Shown: positions 44,266 through 55,215 of the stretch, in pieces
Layout of the letters: every line of letters starts with the position of its first letter
Position numbering within the stretch: the first letter of the stretch is position 1
Source of the DNA: Bactrocera neohumeralis
Taxonomy: Eukaryota; Arthropoda; Insecta; Diptera; Tephritidae
DNA: 64,000 nucleotides
NCBI RefSeq assembly: GCF_024586455.1
Contig: NC_065919.1
Coordinates: 21,942,017 to 22,006,016, forward strand
Direction of reading: 5' to 3'
Notes under the pieces: model-generated
What the model saw: only the letters and a program-made list of their open reading frames with translations
The model's database searches: none
Told to the model about the DNA's origin: nothing
Position numbers and translations under genes: made by a program

Positions 44266-45052
44266 TCAATTTTATGATACAAAATTTGTGTTTTAACTTA
44301 TTTGACGCTCTCATTTTTGTAATTTTGAATTTTCACTTGCAAAAATATTAACTGATAGTTTGTGAATAAAAGCAAATGCGGCAGGAAATGAAGTTATCTT
44401 AACTATCTTGTATAATTATTATCTTATTTGCATACAGTACAAGAGAGCTTGTGAACACTTCATTAAAAGGTATTACCAACAGCTAGTTATTCTGTCTCTA
44501 TTTGATTCTACATATATATTTAACTTATGCCAGTTGTTTGTTCGTTTCGCCACTCTCTGAAATCATTTAAGGACAAAGCTGTTAACTTTTCATACAACTT
44601 TGTTTGCTTTAAAGATATCTGCGTGATTTTTTGCAAGTCTACCATATACCTATTTTTGCTTTGGAACATACGTGTATATATATATACACACATATATATA
44701 TGTACATATATACATATATGTACATATATTATGAATATACAGCTTCCTCTACATTAAGATAATATTATAAAGTATATCAACAACCCATGAACACCAACAC
44801 AATTTCGAATATGATACGAACACAGTGCACAAAAACATGTAAACATATTTTTCTAATCAAAATCACCGCAATATTAAAATTGAAAAAAAAATGACAAAAT
44901 TTTTTTGCAACGAAAGAGTACGCTCATTGACCAGCACTCAGTAGTACGTAAATGAGAACATAAACAAATGAAAAGAAGCGTGTAAAAAGGCAGCAGCAAC
45001 AAGCTGCCAGCCAAACAAGCCACAAAAAAATAAAAAAAATATAACAATGATA
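44266..45052. other. gene-free AT-rich DNA with TATA microsatellite
   Basis: A TATATATACACACATATATA run at 44676-44730; no other structure recognised. Confidence 0.45.
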
Positions 45053-46001
45053 TCGGGTATTTTTTAAGAGCTTGATAACTTTTTTTAAAAAAAAAAACGC
45101 ATAAAATTTGCAAAATCTCATCGGTTCTTTATTTGAAACGTTAGATTGGTTCATGACATTTACTTTTTGAAGATAATTTCATTTAAATGTTGACCGCGGC
45201 TGCGTCTGTTGGTCCATTCGGAAAGTCCAATTTTGGGCAACTTTTTCGAGCATTTCGGCCGGANTAGCCCGAATTTCNTCGGAAATGTTGTCTTCCAAAG
45301 CTGGAATAGTTGCTGGCTTATTTCTGTAGACTTTAGACTTGACGTACACCACACACAATACTAAAGGCGTTAAATCGCATGATCTTGGTGGCCAACTTAC
45401 GGGTCCATTTCTTGAGATGAATTGTTCTCCGCAGTTTTCCCTCAAAATGGTCATAGAATCGCGAGCTGTGTGGCATGTAGCCAACTTTTCTAGGGCCCAT
45501 TCACTGAAAATTCGACGTTGTGGCAATCGTTCGGCTTCAAGACGAGCTGTATTTTATACGGTTTTACAAAGATCTTTGCGTAAAATCTTCCATGTCACCG
45601 GTCGAATAACAAAACCCAATTGCTGAAAAAAATCGACAATTTCACGGTCTTCAGCCAACTCTCAGAAACAGACGCAATATTCTCTTTTGTACGCACTGTA
45701 CGCATTCTGTGGTTGGTTTAATGTCCAATAAATGAACTGAGTGCGAAACTTGGTCAAAATAGCAGTAATTGGGTGCTCACTGGGGCGATTATGTAGACCA
45801 TAAATCGGACGTAAAGCGCGAAACACATTTCGAACCGAACACTGATTTTGGTAATAAAATTCAATGATTTGCAAGCGTTGCTCGTTAGTAAGAAATGTCA
45901 AAGCATACTGAGCATCTTTCTCTTTGACACCATGTCTGAAATCCCACGTGATCTGTCAAATACTAATGCATGAAAATCCTAACCTCAAAAAAATCACCCG
46001 A
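45053..46001 (-). mobile_element. mariner-superfamily deletion derivative, lineage B, with TIRs and TA duplication
   Basis: The left end reads TCGGGTATTTTTTAAGAG and the right end reverse-complemented TCGGGTGATTTTTTTGAGG, flanked by TA at 45051-45052 and 46002-46003. The minus strand encodes the N-terminus from 45901 (MTFLTNEQRLQIIEFYYQNQ, RNVFRALRPIYGLHNRPSEH) and, after frameshifts, WKILRKDL and PQRRIFSEWALEKLA. It then joins at about 45480 directly to TCHTARDSMTILRENCGEQF, ISRNGPVSWPPRSCDLTP and PAEMLEKVAQNWTFRMD. The join removes the first two catalytic aspartates. Two ambiguous bases (45264, 45278) fall in the coding part. Confidence 0.88.
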
Positions 46002-47394
46002 TATTAACATATGTATATACTATGCATGATATAGTACATATACTATATTATACATACACACATGTATGTATATGTTTTACTCATATGGCACATGTGCAAA
46101 TTCATACAACACCAACAAGTAACAACGCATGGACTTATCAGTAAGGCCGTTTCGCGGTCAACAGCCGTGAGGGTGGCTCTGACTAACGGCTGCCGGCTGT
46201 TGACCACCAACAACAATACCAACAATCTCAACACCAGAGCAATGATCATTACACACACCAGCCACCTGACACCAGCAAAGCAGCAAGCTGACAGGCAGGC
46301 AGGCACCGGTGTCAATAAGCGGTGTCAAAAGCTGCCCACAGCTCGCACATTTTCCCCATACTCTTACACACACACACTAACACTTAAGCCTTGACAAAGC
46401 GCACAATTTATACTTTCATTTTGCTTTGCGTTACATCGTTGCTGCAATCATTGTTCTTGTCGTGATTGCTGTTGTGGCTGCTTGTTAATTTTTTTGTTTT
46501 CAAATTTTCTCTTGTTGTTGTTGCTGTGTTTTTTAATTCGCATTATGCGCACAATATTTGTCACTGCATATAATTCTCATGTTTTACAAATATTATTTTA
46601 TTTGTTGCTTCTCTTTCGGTGCGCGTGTTTGTGGTGCGCTGTGTTCGCTTGCGGTAAATTGTAAATTTGTTTTTCACATTTCTCTTTGGCAACTTTTGCG
46701 CGCTATTTTTTAAATTTCTTTCTTGTATTTGTCCAGCATACACATTTTTTTCAGCAATGATTATTCGTGCTTGTTTTCGTTGTCCTTCTCTTAGCTAACG
46801 ACTTGCCAACTGCGAACAGCTGCTTGCCACTTGTCTCAAGTCTACATAAACGCTGCGAGTTCATTTGACATATACTTATATGTAAAATATTTCTGTAAAT
46901 AATAAGTTTTATGTTAAATTTGATTCTTTTCGCAGATGCTGACTTTTTTATTTAATAACTCTAGTTTACAGCCATTTTGTGACTGGGATGTTAGAAGCTG
47001 TTTCTTGCTAATTTTGGGTTGTTAAAACCGAAATTGATAATTAAAATTTCCTAACACGTTGAATTGTTTGTGTTTTAGTCCAGGGATGGTCAAAGAACCA
47101 ACATTTACTAAAATTACAAAAATTGCTGTAAGTGTTGGGAAATTGTTGAACTCAAAATCGTAAACAGGTCACCTCGAATACCCCAAAAATCGCTTAGCAC
47201 ATTAGTCACAAATTTTTCTTTCAGTTTGTTTGAGTAGTATAATATATAAATAAGGGCCTTTATGAACCAACGTCAATACCCACGTATGGTTATAGCACCA
47301 ATCTCTGTTATTGTTTCGCAAACTTTTTTCCCCCTACTCGGTATATGTACGTTATGACAAGTACCTGGAAATTGTAAATAAAACGCAAAATATT
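46002..47394. other. gene-free stretch with a GC-richer patch
   Basis: The interval 46130-46400 is less AT-rich, with a 12-bp perfect inverted repeat (GGTCAACAGCCG at 46156-46167 and its complement at 46194-46205). Frames on both strands overlap across it without domains. TATA-type microsatellites lie at 46010-46070. Confidence 0.35.
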
Positions 47395-48360
47395 TAATTA
47401 TTCATCAATATTTATTTTGTCGCCTTCAAAGTAATCCCCACCAGATGTAATACACTTATGCCAACGATTTTTCCAGTCCTCGAAACAATTTTAATAAGCA
47501 TTTTTTGGGATGACCTTTAGCCCCTTCAGCAAATTTTGTTTTTCTCTCCGATCGACTGAAAACGGTTTCCACGGAACGGCAATTTCAGTTTGAGGAACAA
47601 GAAAAAATCACACTGAGCCAAATCTGGTGAATATGGTAGTTGATCGTTGGTAATAATTGCATTTTTGGCTTTAAATTCGGTCACAATTGTGACTCGATGC
47701 AATGTTGCATTATCATCGTGTAAAATCCATGAATTGTTTTCGACAGATACTCCCACGCAAACGCCTCAATATGGCCAAACAGAACCCCTTATTGACTGTC
47801 TGTCCTTCCAGAACAGGACGCTGCCTCACGGTATGGACGAGTACGACGAATGCGTGACAAAAGACGCTTCATAACACCAAGGTAAAACACAGCATTATTC
47901 ATTTGGCCAGGTGGGACGAACTCTCGGTGTACAATATCCTCGGAATCGTGAAAACAAATCAGCATTGTCTTTATTTTTGACTTCTGAAGACGACCGACAT
48001 CTGATCGTCACAGAAGCCCTCACGACCTTCTTGGAATCGCTTAAACCACTCATGCACATTACTACGGGATAGGCTCTCATCACCATAAACTTTTTTCATC
48101 ATTTGAAATGTTTCAGTAAACGTTTTCCCAAGTTTAAAAAAAATTTAATATTTGCTTTTTGTTCAAAATGCATTTTACGGCGGATGACCAAAAGCTGCTG
48201 TCACTTTTTGATCGATAACATCGATTGTAGTTATCCAATTGTCTTAAAATTTGTACGAAATGTCAACAAGAGATCAAACTTCTTATTTCATATACCCACC
48301 GATAGGTGGCGCCACCAGAAATAGTTATATTTAAAAAGTTTTGTTTCTTTTGCAACAGAC
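47395..48360 (-). mobile_element. mariner relic, lineage E, internally deleted
   Basis: Minus order from 48180: LGKTFTETFQMMKKVYGDES, LSRSNVHEWFKRFQEGREGF (helix-turn-helix region), a deletion removing the first catalytic aspartate, FHDSEDIVHREFVPPGQ, VFYLGVMKRLLSRIRRTRPY, WILHDDNATLHRVTIVTEFK (second aspartate), YSPDLAQCDFFLFLKLKLPF (third), and the decayed end near 47400. Several frameshifts. The 47400 terminus shares TTAATTATTCATCAATATTT with the reverse complement of the 35105-35130 end. Confidence 0.78.
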
Positions 48361-48519
48361 CTTGTATGAAAACCTTATAGGGTGTTTGGTGTTTCCTTTT
48401 GGCTGTTACACATATCGTGGCAAACTTAACGTAATAAACAATGGCATAGTAATTAAAGACTGTCCTATTAACCTAGCCAAATACAATTTCTGAAAATATC
48501 ATTTACTTTGGGAATTTCA

Positions 48520-49400
48520 TTACAATTTCCAGGTGTAGTTTTGTCACACCGTACAGTTCTATGAAAGATCTATTTTCGCGGCTACAATCAATAAAATATG
48601 GCGAATAAGACTTCAAATCGTTGATGAATCGCGACAAACTTCTCTTATCGGTGGTTATATGGGCTTAGATGAGAGTATCATCTTCAAAAATTAATGATTT
48701 GTTACCTTTGTATAGATATTTATATATTTGGATGCCAATGTAATGGTTTTTTTTCAAAAGCACATTCCATTAAAGTTGCAAAAGCTTTTGGCGAGTCATC
48801 ATACTTGCATGAGGTCTCGCATTATTCTGATGGAACACTACACCTTTTCAATTAAGTGTAATTCTGGCCACTTCTGTTTGAGTGCATTGCCCAATTTGTC
48901 CAGCTGATCACAATACATTTCTGAATTAATTGTGGTATTGTCGGGCAAAAGTTTAAAATACAATAAATCATTCTTTGAAATCCCTCCAAATAGCCAACAT
49001 AACCTTTTTTGGAGACTATCGCCTTCGAAGTGGTGTGAGCTGGTTCATTCTCTTTAGATCATGATCTCTTGCACTTTACATTCTTGTTAAGAACCCAGTA
49101 TTCGTCGCCAGTAACAATGCGCTTCAAAAATATTTATATCATTACTTTGATAAGCAAATCATAGTCTTTGGCGACAAAGCAAATTTTGTTTTTAAGAACA
49201 TGAGGAATCCATCCAAAACGTTTTATGTGCTTGTGAATGGTCGCGTTAGACAAACTTAATCTCCAGCAATCTCGTTGCTACTCGACGATTTGCATCATTC
49301 AACGATTTTATTTCATTGACTTTGGCTTCAAGAGTCCTTACAGGACTTGGTGCAACCTTATGATCGAAATTCCCGGCACCAATCTACTCCGTATACATCA
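48520..49400 (-). mobile_element. mariner relic, lineage F
   Basis: The minus strand reads NFDHKVAPSPVRTLEAKVNE, NDANRRVATRLLEIK (DNA-binding region), LKRIVTGDEYWVLNKNV with the first catalytic aspartate near 49105, then a decayed KKVMLAIW block, LLPDNTTINSEMYCDQLDKL, GNALKQKWPELHLIEKV, and ARPH-like residues after a shift, fading out near 48700. The third catalytic aspartate cannot be read. Dead. Confidence 0.72.
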
Positions 49401-49489
49401 CATAATTTCTGAAATTTTGCACAGAACCTTTTGGCCCCAAGTAGGTGTTCATTTGTGGGAACCAGCGATATCGTATCACTATAGCATAT

Positions 49490-49740
49490 ATAGGTGTCAT
49501 ACAAACTGAACGATTGGAATCAAGAGCTTGTATGGAAAACTTTTTCATTTGACGAGATATCTTCAAGAAATTTGGCACAGATTATTGCTTAAGGCAACGG
49601 AACAATATCCTAAGAAATTGCACAGATCGAGTCACTTTAGCATATAGCTGCCATACAAACTGACCAATTCTTGTATGGAAACTTTTTCTTTGGGAAGGGT
49701 ATTAAAGCTTCTATACAACCGTAGTTAACGTGGTTCTGTG
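49490..49740 (+). repeat. degraded interspersed repeat (second family)
   Basis: TTTGACGAGATATCTTCAAG, AATTTGGCACAGATTATTGC and AGCATATAGCTGCCATACAA recall copies at 15600, 17780, 21540 and 54280. Termini are not definable. Confidence 0.45.
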
Positions 49741-51779
49741 AAAAGCAATCACAAACTTATCCCCTAACGCGACATAGCATAATCCGATCGCACCTACATA
49801 CATACATACATAATAATGTGAGATATATCATATAACTAAATCTATCTTTTAGAAAAATAATTGATTAGACCTTATTTATATGTTATTTACATATTTATTT
49901 GACTTTCGCACAACATTTTTCATATTTCATTTAGTTCTTATATTTGTTTTCATACAGAATACATATCTACATATATTACTGTATATATAAGTACTATGTA
50001 CCGCAGCATAAGCACACTCATATATCACACTTGCCATTTCCCTTTGTTCTGTACAATTTTTCATTTCAGTTTTTTATTCGAAAAACAATTTTTGCTGAAC
50101 AACAAAAACAACATAAATATACAGATTAGCTCTGTGTGTCTGTATGTATTATAAACATTATACTATATGAATTGCTGTACTTGTACAAGCTTATGCCACT
50201 ACTAATCGTTTAGTGCTGCATGATGCCCGTAATTAATAGGCATTCGAATGTATACGAAGCACTATGCGTGTGTGTGTGTTTATAAGAGAATGTCAGTCAG
50301 TGTGTGTGTGTCTATGAAGCGAAATATTTGCAGAAAATTGTGTGAAAAAATTTGCCCTTCAAAGCGTACGCTGATTTATGACAACGCACATTTTGCGTTT
50401 GCACACAACAACTACAACAAACACAGGCGCACATTTAGCATATATCACAGAGAGTGTGCCAGCATATTGTGTATATTATTATTTCACAAAATTTTAGTAA
50501 TTTCGCACATTTTTACTTTTAATTTGAAATATTAAAATAAAGTGGCATGTCATTTGAATTATTTGCCTGTCTTTTCGTGGTTTTGTTTTCCAGTTTTCTG
50601 AATTTAGCGGCAACATTTTATTGATAATTGAAGAAATATACATTTGTTTGAAAAATGTCAAAAAATTGGCGATAATCAAACGAATATTTGTATGTAATAA
50701 TAATGATGTTGGAGATTGGTTATTATTTTGACAAAGTCCAGACCAAAGTTACCGTCATTTGTAGAGATAAGTATGTACTTTAAAAAATCGAGGTTATGAA
50801 AATGAGGCAGCGTAATATAATATTCAATATCAATGCATTCGAAACACTTATAGAATGTTGCCTCTCACTTTAGACAAAAATTACTATTAGAAATTAACTA
50901 TTAACGGTTTATACTTCACGCTTAGCTTTTCCGGCTATTAACTCAGTTTATCTGGCCATTCATAAACCTATTAACTATAAAAATATATACTTTTTCGCTA
51001 TCTCTTGGCTTAGAGTACTGTTCACTTACCTATCTATCAGATCTTCAAAACTCTGGTGACTGTCTCTACCTTCATTTCAGATCCTTCTTTAATTATTAGT
51101 AATACTACTCAACAAATATGAAGAAAATTTGCAACAGATGAGCTAAGCTAAGCTACGAATTACTGTTAAAAAATTTGGCATCGTGTATAGCTATTTTTGT
51201 CATTTGACCCCAACACCACTTGACTTCAACACAAAAAATTCTACAGTTAGACTTTACTATTATTTTCGTTTTATGCAACCCAAAATTAGCAAGAAGCAGC
51301 CTTTGTCATCGCATTCGCAAAATGACTGTAAATTAACTATAATTCGAAATTAGTAGTTAATTTCGAAAAGCTTGAAAGAACAAATTCCGTACTGCATCTA
51401 AATACGTTTTGGCTTTTAAAATCAAGCAAACACACATTTAAGAATGTTAGCGCGTACTTATAAGAAAAATGCATAATAAGTGCATTGCTCTGAATAAATA
51501 GTGTGACAGTGCGTATGCGTAACATGAATTGCACTGTGGTTCCTTTAAGAAGGGAGATCGGGTTAAATGTAATATAGCATACAAATTAATATAATGCATT
51601 GCAGCTTCTAGAATATTTTATATCTATGTTTAAATATATACTGTACAATTTCTTTCTTTGAAATCACAATCAGACTTACATATATGCTGCATACATTCTC
51701 GAAGGACTAAATTTCATCTGAGATAAAATGAGACTCGAATTCAATTTTATTATTTGTCGCTCTTCAGTTTAAAGCTAAA
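49741..51779. other. gene-free unique DNA
   Basis: Short CATA and TGTG microsatellites (49796-49812; 50268-50280; 50300-50312). No supportable gene; open frames are short and overlapping. Confidence 0.45.
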
Positions 51780-52480
51780 TGCTATTGAAAATTATAAAAA
51801 TTAATTATGAAATTTAATTATTATTAATTATTATTAATTAAATTAATTAAAATTTTATATTAAGTAAAAGTAATAATTTTTTACAGCGGTTAAAATATAG
51901 AAAATTCAAAACTGTAATTAAAAAAAATTAATTATTGTTAATTAAATTATTCATTATTTAATAAATTAATTAAAATCTTATACTAATTTAAAATAACAAT
52001 TTTTTTGAGCGGTTTAAATATAAAAAATTAAAAAATTTGAATAAAAATTTGAATTATCATTAATTAAATTAATAAATATATTGACTAAAAATTAAACATT
52101 TTTACAGCAGTTAAAGTAAAGAAAACTTAAAAATTTATTTAATTTTAATTAGTAATTTAATTACATCTTCGAGTGTTCTTTATTTTCCATATTTCAACCT
52201 GTAAAAAATTATTATTTTTAAGTAATATGAAATTTTAATTAATTTAATAATAATTAAATTTGAATTAATTTAATTAATAATTATTTTTAATTATTTTGAA
52301 TAAATTATTATTGTTATAATTAAAATTTTATATTACTTAAAAATAATAATTTTTTACAGTTTAAAATATAGAAAATTCAAGAATTTAATTAAAAAATTTA
52401 AAAAAATTAAAAAGATTTAATTTTCAGCTAATTAAATTAATTAATTTTTATATTAATTAAAAATATAAATTTTTTATAGT
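51780..52480. repeat. AT-rich repeat block with an internal inverted repeat
   Basis: TTAATTAAATTAA-type words fill the block, and a GCGGTTAAAATATAGAAAA motif or variant recurs near 51884, 52007, 52103, 52357 and 52477. Positions 52199-52241 and 52317-52359 form an inverted repeat with one mismatch in about 43 bases. Confidence 0.65.
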
Positions 52481-54279
52481 GGTTAAAAAAGTACTTTCTT
52501 TTAGTCGAAGATCTCACTTAGTTTGGAAAAGTTTTTGATCTACAGCCCTCCCAGTTCAGCCTCTTCGTTTTATCAGCTCAAACAGTTTGTCAAAAAATCT
52601 TTGTTAAATCTTTGCTTGTGTGATTACACGGAGACAAATGCTTTAAAGGTACTAAAAATACAACAAAAAAAAATAAAAAATCATTGCTGAGTGCAACAAA
52701 TGTGAACTGAAGCGCCGAGATAAAACGGTGGCACCCCGAATGTTACGCAGTTCAATAAGCATAAATAAATGCAAAATATTTGCATACTCACCGAAGCACA
52801 ATAGGTGCAGAAAAATTGAACACAACAGCAGCTGAATCCACTCAACCAATATACATGTACATACATATACATATATATCACAGAACCGCATCATTAGCAA
52901 ACTCCGCAGCAGCCGAAGGCGACGCTGAGTAAGTCATAAACTGGCGTACGAGCGCAACGCCGCGAATATATTGCTTGATTACGGCGTTTTACACATACTC
53001 TTATACATATATATATATATATATGTGTGTGTGTGCGTGTTTATTTACATGCGTGCTTGTATGACTGCCTGCAGCTGTTTTTTCAGTTTTATTTACATTA
53101 CAAGCATTTTCGTTTCTGCGTTGCTCATACGCCATGTACAACGCCATGCGCAAGAAAGACGCAGTTTGGTAAACGGTTGCGGAAATTTGCAACCCAAATC
53201 AAAGCCACAAAAACATTTCGCAAAACAAAAAATAAAACGAAGGAGATATGGGAAAAAGGAGCTTTTTATTTTGGCGTGGCGTGTAAAATAAAAATATAGG
53301 CAGCCTGAAAAGTAACAAGCAGTGCGCCGGCAGTGTTGATAGAAAGAGGAAATAAGTGGCATATTTTGCATGTGATTGCATACAGGATGAACTAATTTTG
53401 TTGTTGTCCCTGTACTGCTTTGGCTTTGACTTGAGCAGCTGAAGCGGCAATTTGCGGCGTTGATTTGCATATGGGGCATACACGACGTGCGCTCAGCTGT
53501 CTAAGATTTGCGCGACATTTTAAAGCTCAAACATCTGCAGAGACACACGCAAGCGCATGTGTTTGCTTGTTCCTTTCGTAAATTGCTTTTCGTCGTCTAT
53601 TTGAAAGGCTGGCAGCAATAAAGGAAGTCGCTTGTTTTCCCATGAGCGCTAGTGATTTGCGGGCATCAATCGATTAGCAATCAGCCACAGCATGTTGCCA
53701 CATATTTTACTTCATTCTTTTACGCATTCACATACATATCTACATATAATGTTGTACTGCTTTGTGGCAGCATAGGTTAGCAAGTAGCAAGTAATTGCGG
53801 AAAATTGTTTCTTTCCTGGCGCTGATTTGTATTGATATTGCGATTAGGTTATAAGTATTTCAATTCTTTTGGAATTGGGCACATAACGGTGCAGAAATCA
53901 AAGCTCAATTACTTGAAATTGGCCGCAAATAGAGTTGAACAGTCACTGCCATGCTATGTTTCGCCTTGAAAAGTATTTTTTCCTTTGCCAACATACTTGT
54001 GTGCAACGTTTTATTGCTCACTTCTGGTTCGCTGATTTTCCAAGCAAAGTAATTTCGTGTTTACTCCAATTACTTTTTTCTGAAATCTTGTGCTTATAGG
54101 CTCAATAACTTGTTTGAAAAAGAAATGATTTTGTTGGGGAATTTGTACAATCTTTCATTTGGTGAAGATTAAAGAAGCTTAAAAATTGGTATAAATGCCT
54201 CAACTGCTAGTTATTGATATATTTGAGTATTAATGAAAAATCAAAAACAGAAAAAATTTAAGTTTGGTTGCACTGAAGC
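52481..54279. other. gene-free unique DNA
   Basis: TATATATATATATATATGTG microsatellite at 53006-53037. The interval 53100-53700 is only moderately AT-rich and carries frames on both strands with no domain. It could contain regulatory sequence but nothing specific is visible. Confidence 0.4.
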
Positions 54280-54375
54280 TACCATATAAATTCCTTCAAT
54301 AAATCAAAATATTCTTTACAAGAACTATGATCGGTCAATTTGCATGGCAGCTACAGGGCAAATTTAGTTTATAAT
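54280..54375 (+). repeat. degraded interspersed repeat (second family), fragment
   Basis: GGTCAATTTGCATGGCAGCT and AAGAACTATGATCGG match the wording of the 17780 and 15600 copies. Confidence 0.35.
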
Positions 54376-55215
54376 TCGTTTTTGTTTTGAAGATTCTTTA
54401 ATTTCATCACAAAGAACATCCATATTAGGGATATTTTTGGTGCATATCGCTCTTTTAACATCACCCAGAGATGTTTTCTAGGATGTAAGTCTGGCTGGAC
54501 GAATCGCACTTCAAAGATAGATAGAATTTTCATTCCTTATAACAGGCAAATTTTCCTCAGCCCATGGCAACATGACATTTTTTATAATGTAGACGTATTT
54601 CTCCTTGTTTAAAATTCCATCATTCTTATGGAGTGGACCAACACTTTTCCAGATAAAACATCTTCACACTATGATTGATCCTCCAACTACGCGTGGAACA
54701 TAACGAGGATCATATCCTTGAATTAATGGACGGCGAAATACCTTCGACCATCAGGTCCTAAGCGATTAATTTTAATTACATCGTTTCAAACTACATACCA
54801 CCGTTGTCTACGCGTCGTTTCTACGAATTTTAGTCAGAAGTGGGTTCCTGCGTGCTGCACTGCCGTGAAATTCAAATTCGACCAAACTCTAGGCAATTGT
54901 TCTCTTGGGTATTTGGACATTGTATTCGTCTTGAATTTTACGTAGAATGTAAGTGGAACTCTTTTTTTGGTTCTCCTCGGGAGACAGTAATAGTTCTGCG
55001 GTATATTTCTGTTGAAATTTTTCGGGTTTTTTCTTTGCGTGCAATATCGAAAATAAAAAAAAAATTTGTATATGCTTAAGGACATTCAAAACAATTTTTT
55101 TTGAGCATTTGACCTTATTCGAAATTTCGTTGGATATCTTTCCAGACCGACGAATGTCAAAAATGTAGCTTCGAAGGGTAGGTGTACAGCTGCAGCTTTT
55201 TCTCATTATAAACGT
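54376..55215 (-). mobile_element. Tc1/Tc3-like transposase relic, minus strand
   Basis: The minus strand from 55200 reads LRSYIFDIRRSGKISNEISN, KVKCSKKIVLNVLKHI (first helix-turn-helix), a glutamate- and lysine-rich linker, LRKIQDEYNVQIPKRTIA (second helix-turn-helix), FHGSAARRNPLLTKIRR, then a much decayed middle (EKCWS), KNDGILNKEKYVYIIKNVML and PWAEENLP. The C-terminus with the last catalytic residues is not readable. It differs from the mariner lineages and matches Tc1-type transposases. Dead. Confidence 0.65.

Noticed and set aside
46043..46394. Overlapping frames on both strands in the GC-richer patch
   Set aside because: Threonine/asparagine-rich repeats from ACA runs; no domain and no agreement on strand.
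53001..53483. Cluster of five overlapping frames on both strands
   Set aside because: The frames contradict one another and run through a TATA microsatellite; no known protein.
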